In this document: positions 1 to 6,554 of the stretch, piece by piece
Layout: each line of letters begins with the position of its first letter
Numbering within the stretch: the stretch's first letter is position 1
Source of the DNA: a bacterium
Lineage (GTDB): Bacteria; Desulfobacterota; GWC2-55-46; DRQE01
Direction: 5' to 3'
Assembly: GCA_027017505.1 (NCBI GenBank)
Contig: JALUQR010000110.1
Coordinates: forward strand, 1 to 11,766
Length of the DNA stretch: 11,766 nucleotides
Made by a program: the position numbers and the translations under genes
Notes under the pieces: model-generated
Told to the model about the DNA's origin: nothing
The model's database searches: none
What the model saw: the letters and a program-made list of their open reading frames with translations, nothing else

Positions 1-41
1 GTTTTTTATGCCCCTGGGCTGAGGTTTGAAAAAATTAATTT

Positions 42-57
42 TTACCCTAAAGGGTAA
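42..57. promoter_or_regulatory. Operator-like palindrome upstream of the major pilin promoter
   Basis: TTACCCT, a 2-nt centre and AGGGTAA form a perfect 7-bp dyad that ends 8 nt before the -35 hexamer at 66. The position suits a regulator-binding site. A related 16-nt element lies at 4459-4474 before the second SCPU gene (same TTACCCT-N3-GGGT core). The function is inferred; no cognate regulator can be named. Confidence 0.4.
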
Positions 58-65
58 TTTTTTTG

Positions 66-93
66 TTGACAGGGTGGGATTTACTGGTATAAT
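66..93 (+). promoter_or_regulatory. Near-perfect sigma70 promoter of the major pilin gene
   Basis: A perfect -35 TTGACA (66-71) is followed by a 16-nt spacer and a perfect -10 TATAAT (88-93). The -10 is preceded by TGG (85-87), an extended -10. Transcription would start near position 100, leaving a leader of about 55 nt before the ATG at 156. Consensus quality this high suggests strong transcription, which fits an abundant structural subunit. Confidence 0.8.
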
Positions 94-155
94 GTTAAGT
101 AAGAGAGGATATAGGGGGTAAAAAAATAAAAGAATTACAGCCTGGGAGGTGAGCC

Positions 156-611
156 ATGAGAGGGTTAAAGGCTTTAATCCTTGCGCTGGTGCTGGTTGTG
201 GGTGCGGGCTATGCCCATTCAGCCACCACGACAGGCACCGTTAATGTTACCGCAACTGTGGTTGGCACCTGTAAGTTCACAACAGGCACCACAACGCTGG
301 ATTTCGGAAACCTCACATCAGGAGATGTCACTGCAAACACCACTCTGGAGTTCTGGTGCACAATGGGCACTGGTTACACCGTAACGGACGATGATGGTCT
401 GTATGAGACAGCTCCTGATGCAAACCGTATGTTCGATGGTGGCACAAACTACATACCATACTCCTTCAACTACACACCAACAAATGGCACTGGTGGTGGT
501 GTGGGTTCTCCTATAACACTCAACATCACAGGCACAGTGCTTGAGTCAGACTACACCGCAGTGCCTGCAGGAACCTACAACGATACGGTAACAATAACAG
601 TTACCTGGTAG
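156..611 (+). CDS. Spore coat U (SCPU) domain secreted pilin, probable major subunit
   Basis: A 151-aa secreted protein of the SCPU family, which forms subunits of archaic (Csu-type) chaperone-usher pili. A Sec signal peptide covers residues 1-23, with probable cleavage after A23. The mature N-terminus runs about 15 residues to C39 with alternating hydrophobics (V29, V31, A33, V35), as expected for a donor strand. C39 and C68 are the family's usual disulfide pair, and the chain ends in the typical terminal strand TVTITVTW. The mature part is strikingly Thr-rich (34 of 128 residues) and has almost no Lys or Arg. The start is fixed by GGAGGT at 145-150. It has its own strong promoter and a hairpin immediately downstream, and the chaperone and usher genes follow. 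The major-subunit role is inferred from promoter strength and the donor strand. Confidence 0.85.
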   Translation: MRGLKALILALVLVVGAGYAHSATTTGTVNVTATVVGTCKFTTGTTTLDFGNLTSGDVTANTTLEFWCTMGTGYTVTDDDGLYETAPDANRMFDGGTNYIPYSFNYTPTNGTGGGVGSPITLNITGTVLESDYTAVPAGTYNDTVTITVTW

Positions 612-647
612 TATGAGGGGGTAAGCCAGAGATTTTTACAGGTGCCA

Positions 648-679
648 GAAAAGGGTGCCCTTCAAAGGGCACCCTTTTC
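648..679 (+). terminator. Strong intrinsic terminator-like hairpin after the major pilin
   Basis: A perfect 13-bp stem, GAAAAGGGTGCCC (648-660) with GGGCACCCTTTTC (667-679), closes a 6-nt loop TTCAAA. The 3' arm ends in a T-rich stretch continuing TTTTCTTG. It lies 37 nt after the pilin stop codon and well before the chaperone gene. It could terminate fully, act as a partial terminator, or protect the 3' end of the pilin mRNA. The T-tract is partly inside the stem, so efficiency cannot be judged by eye. Confidence 0.7.
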
Positions 680-758
680 TTGTGCCCTCACATGAATGGA
701 AAGCCCTCCAGGATGAGCCTTCCTGACCGAATCCAGCCCATTTTTTATATATTTGGCC

Positions 759-788
759 TTGAAAAGTGTGTGTAAAATATCGTATAGT
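759..788 (+). promoter_or_regulatory. Possible sigma70 promoter for chaperone-usher genes
   Basis: TTGAAA (759-764), an 18-nt spacer and TATAGT (783-788) resemble a moderate sigma70 promoter. The predicted start of transcription, near 795, would lie only a few nucleotides before the chaperone ATG at 799. That would give an essentially leaderless message, consistent with the lack of a visible ribosome binding site. The call is tentative because the region is AT-rich. Confidence 0.35.
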
Positions 789-798
789 TTGAAATATT

Positions 799-1533
799 AT
801 GAAAAGATGGACACTTATAATAATTGCCCTTCTTCTATCAGCCCCTGTGGATGCAGGAGAGTTCAGGGTGGCACCCATAAAGGTCTTCCTGCACAGGGGG
901 GTTAAGTCAGAGCTTGTGAGTGTGATAAACGACGGTAAGGAAAGTATAAAGGTGGAAACAGAGGTTGTCCAGTGGTGGCAGGATGAGGAGGGTAAAGACA
1001 GATACAGCCCCACAAAGGACATAATATACTATCCCAAGGTGATGGTCATAAAGCCAGGCAAGATGCGCAGTATAAGACTGGGGCTTAAGACCATACCAGA
1101 GGGGGCTGAAAAGACATATCGCATATTCATACAGGAGATACCCCAGAAGGAAAGGGATACAGGGTTTGCCATACGCATAGCACTGAGGTTTGGAATACCC
1201 ATATTTGTACTGCCCGAAAAGGAAAGGGTGGCAGGTAGCGTTGAAAGTGTAAGTCTTGAGGGAGGAAAACTCACCATATGGGTGAAAAACCTCGGTAATG
1301 TGCACTTCAGAATAAACAAGGTGGATGTGAATGGTGTGGATGTTGCTGGCAGGAGCATATTCAAAAAGAGCCTTGCGGGATGGTATGTGCTGCACGGAAA
1401 GAGAAAGCTCTTTGAGGTAAAGGTGCCAGAGGAGGTGTGTAAAAAACTCAAAGAGTTAACCATATCTGTTGATACAGATAAAGAAGACTTCTCCAGTAGA
1501 TTAGATGTCAAACACTCTATGTGCAGTCCTTAA
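799..1533 (+). CDS. Periplasmic pilus assembly chaperone, PapD-like (Csu type)
   Basis: A 244-aa protein with a signal peptide (residues 1-19, likely cleavage after A19). It then follows the PapD-like N-terminal immunoglobulin fold of pilus chaperones. There is an RVAPIKVFL first strand (R23, P26), a VVQWWQ segment, and the hallmark run from a P..M.IKPG segment to a basic strand MRSIRLGL. The RIALRFGIPIFVLP strand would act as the subunit-binding G1-type strand. A second, smaller beta domain runs from about residue 145. Such chaperones bind exported pilin subunits in the periplasm, fold them by donor-strand complementation and hand them to the usher. An in-frame stop just upstream (790-792) leaves ATG 799 as the only usual start, yet no Shine-Dalgarno sequence is visible. 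The gene overlaps the usher gene by 29 nt, suggesting translational coupling. Confidence 0.87.
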   Translation: MKRWTLIIIALLLSAPVDAGEFRVAPIKVFLHRGVKSELVSVINDGKESIKVETEVVQWWQDEEGKDRYSPTKDIIYYPKVMVIKPGKMRSIRLGLKTIPEGAEKTYRIFIQEIPQKERDTGFAIRIALRFGIPIFVLPEKERVAGSVESVSLEGGKLTIWVKNLGNVHFRINKVDVNGVDVAGRSIFKKSLAGWYVLHGKRKLFEVKVPEEVCKKLKELTISVDTDKEDFSSRLDVKHSMCSP

Positions 1534-4456
1534 AAAAGAGGGTTCTTCCATATACAGAACACTGGCACTAATGTTCCTGCTTGCAGGAGTCTTTTTCCCT
1601 TTTTTTTGCCTTCCACACACAGCCCGTGCAGATGAAGAAATCGTAACAAAGGTCATAGTGAACTACGAGGACAGGGGAGACTTCTTCGTTATCGCCACAG
1701 ATGAGGGAGACTTCCTCGTCAAACGGGAAGACCTGGAGCTCAGGGGCTTTAAAAAAGATGTGCCAGCAGAGGAGGTACTCCTTGAGGGCCAGCCCTATGT
1801 GTCGCTTCTTTCCATGGAGGGGGTGAGCTTTAACTTCGATGAAGAGGAGATAACCCTTTTCATAATGGCAGAGCCGAAACTCCTTAAACAACAGGTGGTG
1901 GACCTTTACAGACGGAGGTCAACAGATGTGTTCATGCCAGATCATCCAAGCGGGTTTCTCAACTACGGTATTATATACACCGATGAGTTCGAGAAGGACT
2001 TTGAAAGCCTTACCATTACAAACCAGCTCGGCATAAGAAGGTGGGGCTGGCTGTTTCTCACGGATACATCCTACACAAAGAGCGATACGGAGAGAAACTT
2101 CACACGCCTTTCCACAAGTCTCACCCGTGACAGCAGGGACAACATGACAAGGCTTGTGCTCGGTGACTTTATAGCATCCTCTGGAGGGCTGGGTGGCAGT
2201 GTGATGCTCGGCGGGATAAGGTTCTCCAAGGTCTTCCAGATAAACCCGTACTTCATAAAACAGCCAAAGCTGAACATCCGCGGGTTTCTGACCACACCGT
2301 CAGAGGTGGAGGTCTACATGGACGATGTGCTTATAAGAAAGGAAAGGCTCTCACCAGGTGAGTTCGAGCTCAGAAACATCTACCAGACCCTGGGAGCAAG
2401 AACCATAGAGGTCATAATAAGGGATGCCTTCGGGGTTGAAAGAAGGCTTAAATACCCCTACTACTTCACGGAAACGGTGCTTGACAGGGGTATCCACGAG
2501 TACAGCTATGCGGTTGGCTACAGGAGAGAGGACTTCGGTGTAAAGAGCTTTTCCTACGGAGACCTTGCACTCAGCGGGTTTCACAGGTACGGGTTCAGCG
2601 AGTTCCTCACCACAGGTGTTAGCCTTGAGATGACCGATGGACTCATAAACGCAGGGGTTGAGGCCTCACGGGTGTTTACCACCAGGGGGGTTATGACACT
2701 CAGGGCAAGGGCAAGCAGGGCAGATGGCAGATACGGCGGGGCTGGCTCTTTCAACTACAGCTACATAGGTGGCAACAGGGGGCTTACCCTGTCATTCGCA
2801 GTTTACAACAAGAACTACGAAACACTCTCATCCATAGACAGCACCGTACCAAAGGTTATGTACGAGTTCGGAAGTGGCATAAGCTACGGAACAGAAGGGG
2901 GAGACTACATAACGCTCAATCTTAACGCACTCAAGAACTACGATAGCTCAAGAAGAAGGGAGTTCTCCATACGATACTCAAAACCCCTCGGCAGAAACCT
3001 CATCATGTACACACGCCTTAGAAGGATAGAGACCGGCTACAGCGAAAACGAGTTCTTCGTGGGGCTACACTACTATCCGAGGGAAGACATTTTTGGAAAT
3101 GCAAGCTACACGGTGGGGCGTTCCCGTGATAACGAGAGGCTCCAGCTACAGAAGATTACACCCACGGGAGAGGGATACGGCTACAGGGTGCTTGTTGAAA
3201 GGGAAAGGCAGGGAAGTCTGCTGAACAGGAAGGTGGAGCCCTCCTTCCAGTATAACGCATCCCACGGAATATACAGGATAGAATACTCCCACACTGAAAG
3301 CTCCAAAGAGGATGTACGCTACATGAGGGCATCACTTTCAGGCTCTGTGCTTGCGTTGGGTGGAAAGGTGGGGCTTTCAAGGCCTGTCTACGATAGCTTC
3401 GGGCTTGTAAAGGTGGACAGCCTCAAGGGAGTGAAGGTATATGTGAACAACCAGGAGATAGGTGAGACCGATGAGGATGGATACCTCTTTGTGCCCACAA
3501 TAGGCTCCTATCACCACAGCCAGCTCTCCATAAGGGCAAAGGACATACCCATAGACTACTATGTGCCAGAGGTGGTAAAGTATGTGTCACCACCCCTGAG
3601 GGGTGGCTTCTGCCTGGACTTCAATGTAAAGAGGGTGCAGATTCTTACAGGAAGACTCCTGATAGAGGTGGACGGCACCCTACAGCCCGTGGAATACGAG
3701 TCTGTTACCATGAGCCTTGACGATGGTGATGTAACCTTTGAAACGGGCAGTGACGGAGAGTTCTACATGGAAAGCTTCCAGATGGATGCAAGGGATAATT
3801 CCACAGAGGATCCGGAAAGATGTGTCTTCCAGGAGGAGTCAGCCTTTATGATAAGCCCCGGGCTACACAGGGCAAGGGTGGAACTTTCAGATGCCAGGTG
3901 TGATGTGGTCTTTACGGTGCCTGAAAAAACAGACGATGTGTTCGCAGAGGTGGGAGATGTGGTGTGTAAGAATGTAAGGTGGAAGGAAAGGTCCGCACTG
4001 GAAGTACCACCCGAAATGGAAGAACAGAAACCCGGGCCAGTGGAACCACCACCAGCTGAGGTGCCTGCCAGAGAGGAGACACAGAAGATGCCATCAACCC
4101 TTACACTCCACTTTGACTTCGATGACTACAGCATAAGACCCGCAGAGCTTGAAAAACTCAAGAGATTCGTTCGTGGGCTTGACCTCCAGGGTATAGATAG
4201 GATAGAGCTTATGGGCTATACCTGCGATATTGGAACAAAGCCCTATAACGATAGACTTGCACTCAACAGGGCACTCTCTGTGAAGGGGGCAATGGAGAGC
4301 CTGGGTGTGCCACAGACACTTATAAGGGCAGATGGTGTGGGCAAGTGCTGTTATGTATCGCCTGTCAGGGCACTCAACAGAAGGGTGGAGATAAAGGTTA
4401 TAAGAAAACCCGGACCTCCTGCAGTTCCCCGCTCGGATAAGGAATGGACACAATAA
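1505..4456 (+). CDS. Outer-membrane usher (Csu/FimD-PapC type) fused to an OmpA-like domain
   Basis: A 983-aa outer-membrane usher that would form the pore through which pilin subunits are secreted and polymerised. The order is: signal peptide; periplasmic N-terminal domain (about 45-140); beta-barrel with a plug (about 240-330, including VEVYMDDVLIRK and SPGEF); barrel to about 620. The C-terminal region starts at RPVYDSFGLVKV (about 626), and a GEFYMES/C-rich periplasmic module typical of Csu ushers runs to about 830. A Pro/Glu-rich linker (about 830-863) leads to an OmpA-like domain (864-973). This matches the NxxL(S/A)xxRAxxVxxxL signature (N915, L918, A919, R922, A923, V926, M930). The family is normally near 800-870 aa without this tail. 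The start is unsure: ATG 1505 overlaps the chaperone, while ATG 1571 would give a standard signal peptide; neither has a clear ribosome binding site. Confidence 0.88.
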   Translation: MSNTLCAVLKKEGSSIYRTLALMFLLAGVFFPFFCLPHTARADEEIVTKVIVNYEDRGDFFVIATDEGDFLVKREDLELRGFKKDVPAEEVLLEGQPYVSLLSMEGVSFNFDEEEITLFIMAEPKLLKQQVVDLYRRRSTDVFMPDHPSGFLNYGIIYTDEFEKDFESLTITNQLGIRRWGWLFLTDTSYTKSDTERNFTRLSTSLTRDSRDNMTRLVLGDFIASSGGLGGSVMLGGIRFSKVFQINPYFIKQPKLNIRGFLTTPSEVEVYMDDVLIRKERLSPGEFELRNIYQTLGARTIEVIIRDAFGVERRLKYPYYFTETVLDRGIHEYSYAVGYRREDFGVKSFSYGDLALSGFHRYGFSEFLTTGVSLEMTDGLINAGVEASRVFTTRGVMTLRARASRADGRYGGAGSFNYSYIGGNRGLTLSFAVYNKNYETLSSIDSTVPKVMYEFGSGISYGTEGGDYITLNLNALKNYDSSRRREFSIRYSKPLGRNLIMYTRLRRIETGYSENEFFVGLHYYPREDIFGNASYTVGRSRDNERLQLQKITPTGEGYGYRVLVERERQGSLLNRKVEPSFQYNASHGIYRIEYSHTESSKEDVRYMRASLSGSVLALGGKVGLSRPVYDSFGLVKVDSLKGVKVYVNNQEIGETDEDGYLFVPTIGSYHHSQLSIRAKDIPIDYYVPEVVKYVSPPLRGGFCLDFNVKRVQILTGRLLIEVDGTLQPVEYESVTMSLDDGDVTFETGSDGEFYMESFQMDARDNSTEDPERCVFQEESAFMISPGLHRARVELSDARCDVVFTVPEKTDDVFAEVGDVVCKNVRWKERSALEVPPEMEEQKPGPVEPPPAEVPAREETQKMPSTLTLHFDFDDYSIRPAELEKLKRFVRGLDLQGIDRIELMGYTCDIGTKPYNDRLALNRALSVKGAMESLGVPQTLIRADGVGKCCYVSPVRALNRRVEIKVIRKPGPPAVPRSDKEWTQ

Positions 4457-4458
4457 AA

Positions 4459-4474
4459 TTACCCTTTTGGGTGG
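4459..4474. promoter_or_regulatory. Second copy of the TTACCCT-N3-GGGT operator-like element
   Basis: TTACCCTTTTGGGTGG aligns without gaps to the palindrome at 42-57, with 11 of 16 bases identical including both conserved blocks. Its inner dyad is ACCC-TTTT-GGGT. It overlaps the candidate -35 of the second SCPU gene. Presence before both SCPU genes suggests common control; the binding factor is unknown. Confidence 0.35.
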
Positions 4475-4500
4475 AAAATGAATTTTTTTTGGTGTATTAT
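4472..4500 (+). promoter_or_regulatory. Possible sigma70 promoter of the second SCPU gene and activator
   Basis: TGGAAA (4472-4477, four of six consensus bases), a 17-nt spacer and TATTAT (4495-4500, five of six) form a plausible promoter. The expected start of transcription lies near 4507, just before the ribosome binding site. The surrounding tract is AT-rich, so the match is not strongly discriminating. Confidence 0.35.
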
Positions 4501-4521
4501 ATATAAGAAGGGGGTGTGGTG

Positions 4522-4971
4522 GTGAAGGTTGCAAGGGTTTTCACATGCACGCTTCTTTTCAGTGTTCTTCTGTACGGTACTGCGTGGACTGCCTGTGGGG
4601 TATCCTCCACTGGTGTGGACTTTGGCAACTACGATGTACTCAACCCTGCCCCGACCGATTCTGTTGGGCGCATCATTGTTCTGTGTTTTCCCAGGGCAAA
4701 TGTGACCATCTCCATAGGGCCAAGCCCCAACTCAGGGGGGTTCAACCCCAGAAGCATGAAACATGTAAGTGCATCCTACCTTCTCGACTACAACCTTTAC
4801 AGGGATAGAAACCGTACCGAAATATGGGGTGATGGAACAGGAGGCACATTTGTGGTTACAGAGCGTGTTAACTTTTTCAGAATCTTCAGAGTGTACGGAA
4901 GAATACCACCAGGCCAGGATGTGCTCGTAGGAGATTATTCCGAGACCCTGGTTGTTACCGTGACATGGTAG
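4522..4971 (+). CDS. SCPU-domain secreted protein, minor or tip pilin candidate
   Basis: A secreted protein of about 149 aa with the SCPU fold. It shows GVDFGNYD after the first Cys, a second Cys after IIVL (C25 and C55 from this start), an R-S-M segment, the LYRDRNRTEIWGDGTG family motif, and a C-terminal LVVTVTW strand. Three GTG codons occur in a row (4516, 4519, 4522). AAGGGGG at 4508-4514 best fits the third by spacing (7 nt), so 4522 was chosen; 4516 gives 151 aa. The signal peptide probably cleaves after A24, so the mature chain would begin at C25. That leaves no N-terminal donor strand, unlike the first SCPU protein, and suggests a terminal position in the fibre (inference). The lipobox match is poor (W-T-A-C). 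It overlaps the downstream activator by 7 nt. Confidence 0.8.
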   Translation: MKVARVFTCTLLFSVLLYGTAWTACGVSSTGVDFGNYDVLNPAPTDSVGRIIVLCFPRANVTISIGPSPNSGGFNPRSMKHVSASYLLDYNLYRDRNRTEIWGDGTGGTFVVTERVNFFRIFRVYGRIPPGQDVLVGDYSETLVVTVTW

Positions 4972-6290
4972 AGAATATAAAGCCCACATTGAATATCCTC
5001 GTTTCAACCTCAACTCCTCTTCCCCGCAAAATCCTCGACGAGATAAAGGACGAAGAGGTGGACTGCAGGCCCACAGATGGGCTCTCCTCTGCAATAGCCA
5101 GCAAGAACTACGATATTATAATCATAGATGCTGACATGGAGCTTTTAAGGGCCATAAAGGAGCAGGACTCCCGCCCGGAGGTTGTCCTGTTTGGAGACGA
5201 ACTGGTGGATGTGGTTGAGGCTGTCAGGGAGGGTGCAAGTGGATACTTCCGCAGGGATGTTGCCCCAGAGGAGTTCAGAAAGCTCATAGAGCGCATACGA
5301 GAGCTCGTTGCCCTGAGGGTTGAGACAGCAAACCTTGAAAGGGAGCTAACCAGAAAGTACACCTTCAGGGGCATAGTTGGCAGAAACCCCTACATGCTGG
5401 AGATATTCCACTTTATAAGGCGCATTGCTCCATATTACAGAACCGTCACCATAATAGGTGAGACCGGCACCGGTAAGGAGCTTGTCGCACGGGCCATACA
5501 CGAGACAAGCCCCGTAAGGGATGAGCCCTTCGTTACATTCAACTGTGGAGGTGTTGTTGACACCCTCATAGAGAGCGAGCTTTTTGGCCACAAAAAGGGT
5601 GCCTTTACGGGGGCTGTTGCGGACAAAAAGGGGCTTTTTGAGACCGCTGGCAGGGGCACCATATTTCTTGACGAGGTGGGCGAGCTTCCCCTTTCTGTAC
5701 AGCCCCATCTTTTGAGGGTGCTTCAAAATGGCGAGTTCAGACCAGTTGGAAGCAATCGCACATTCAGGGCAGAGTGCAGGGTGATAACTGCCACAAACAA
5801 GGACCTCTGGGAGGAGGTCAAAAGGGGAAGATTCCGCGAGGACCTCTACTACAGGCTCACACCCATAACCATAAGCCTTCCACCCCTGAGAGAGAGAAAG
5901 GACGACATACCACTTCTTTTAAGACACTTCCTGGCAGAGTTCTCAAAGAGAACGGGCAAGAGGATAACGGGCATATCACGCCAGGCCCAGCGGATACTAA
6001 TTGCCTACAGCTGGCCCGGCAATGTAAGAGAGCTTGAGAATGTGATAGAAAGGGCTGCAATCCTTGCAAAAGAAAGCTTCATAAGGGTGGAAGACCTGCC
6101 CTCATACCTTAAAGAGAGCCTCAGGGAAGAACCCCAGATACAGCCTTACCTCACACTCGATGAGGTGGTGAAGAGACACATCCAGGGGGTACTCAAAAGA
6201 TGCGACGGAAACAGAACAAGGGCAGCACAGATACTGGGCATCAGCAGAAGGTCCCTTATAAGAAAACTCCAGAAATACTCGATTGAGTAG
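4965..6290 (+). CDS. NtrC-type sigma54-dependent activator with a degenerate receiver domain
   Basis: A 441-aa enhancer-binding protein. Residues 1-115 resemble a response-regulator receiver: D55 after IIII sits where the phosphoacceptor should be. The acidic pair is replaced by S14-T15-S16, the Thr/Ser region reads F76-G77, and the conserved Lys reads R96-R97. Ordinary aspartyl phosphorylation is therefore doubtful. The AAA+ domain is complete: Walker A GETGTGKE at 165-172, the sigma54-contacting GAFTGA at 212-217, Walker B with D236-E237, RFREDLYYRL, and sensor II WPGNVREL. A Fis-type helix-turn-helix closes the protein (about 395-441). It would hydrolyse ATP to open sigma54 promoters. ATG 4965 overlaps the preceding pilin stop and has no ribosome binding site, so translation is probably coupled. 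No histidine kinase lies nearby. A candidate sigma54 promoter lies downstream. Confidence 0.92.
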   Translation: MVENIKPTLNILVSTSTPLPRKILDEIKDEEVDCRPTDGLSSAIASKNYDIIIIDADMELLRAIKEQDSRPEVVLFGDELVDVVEAVREGASGYFRRDVAPEEFRKLIERIRELVALRVETANLERELTRKYTFRGIVGRNPYMLEIFHFIRRIAPYYRTVTIIGETGTGKELVARAIHETSPVRDEPFVTFNCGGVVDTLIESELFGHKKGAFTGAVADKKGLFETAGRGTIFLDEVGELPLSVQPHLLRVLQNGEFRPVGSNRTFRAECRVITATNKDLWEEVKRGRFREDLYYRLTPITISLPPLRERKDDIPLLLRHFLAEFSKRTGKRITGISRQAQRILIAYSWPGNVRELENVIERAAILAKESFIRVEDLPSYLKESLREEPQIQPYLTLDEVVKRHIQGVLKRCDGNRTRAAQILGISRRSLIRKLQKYSIE

Positions 6291-6428
6291 AAAATCCCCT
6301 CCACACAACTGTGACAGAACCGCACACCAGTTCAAAACAGCACACCCTTTTGTGAAGGTGCACAGAAAAGGCTGAATTCTTCTAAGTGCCTGTTAAATAA
6401 GGACATTTCTGTGAATCCTGCCCTTCTT

Positions 6429-6446
6429 GTGTGCGTTTTCGCACAC
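6429..6446. promoter_or_regulatory. Dyad GTGTGCG-N4-CGCACAC, candidate enhancer (UAS) for the activator
   Basis: Perfect 7-bp inverted repeats flank TTTT. The centre lies about 99-100 nt upstream of the transcription start predicted from the sigma54 element at 6511-6526, the usual distance for NtrC-family enhancer sites. Half-site copies occur at 6321-6327 (exact) and 6339-6345 (one mismatch). It could instead be a weak terminator hairpin for the activator gene, but the T-run is about 7 nt away. Confidence 0.45.
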
Positions 6447-6510
6447 TGATCTGTGTTTTTCTTTTTTGTCCGTTTCAGTATTTATCTTATATTTCAAGTA
6501 CTTACAGGTT

Positions 6511-6526
6511 TGGCATGGTTTTTTCA
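6511..6526 (+). promoter_or_regulatory. Candidate sigma54 (-24/-12) promoter
   Basis: TGGCATGGTTTTTTCA matches the sigma54 consensus TGGCACG-N4-TTGCA, with correct spacing between the GG and the -12 C. The chief deviation is T for G in the -12 GC pair. Transcription would start near 6537, leaving an 18-nt leader that contains GGAGG at 6541-6545. A sigma54 activator gene ends about 220 nt upstream. The -12 mismatch keeps confidence moderate. Confidence 0.5.
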
Positions 6527-6554
6527 TATGTATATGGGCAGGAGGAACGAGAGG

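Larger units (their letters stand above)
6291..6554. other. 264-bp regulatory intergenic region before the third secreted protein
   Basis: No supported gene lies here; an upstream extension of the next frame to an ATG at 6453 lacks a ribosome binding site and would disrupt the signal peptide. The region holds CGCACAC (6321-6327) and AGCACAC (6339-6345), a dyad at 6429-6446 and a -24/-12 like element at 6511-6526. CTGTG/CACAG words recur (6309, 6361, 6409, 6451). The layout resembles an enhancer-controlled sigma54 promoter region. Confidence 0.5.

Noticed and set aside
754..772. Possible sigma54 promoter (TTGGCCTTGAAAAGTGTG) before the chaperone
   Set aside because: The -12 GC is absent at the required spacing, and the -24 block beyond TGGC does not match.
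636..1022. Minus-strand open frame over the hairpin and the chaperone start
   Set aside because: It runs through the terminator-like hairpin, lacks a ribosome binding site and overlaps a clear chaperone gene.
4585..4600. Second SCPU protein as a lipoprotein, since its mature chain starts at Cys
   Set aside because: The residue at -3 is Trp, not Leu/Val/Ile, so the lipobox is poor, and the Cys matches the conserved SCPU disulfide Cys.
6429..6446. Dyad as intrinsic terminator of the activator gene
   Set aside because: It lies 138 nt past the stop and its stem is not directly followed by a T-run; its position relative to the sigma54-like element fits an enhancer better, though this is not settled.
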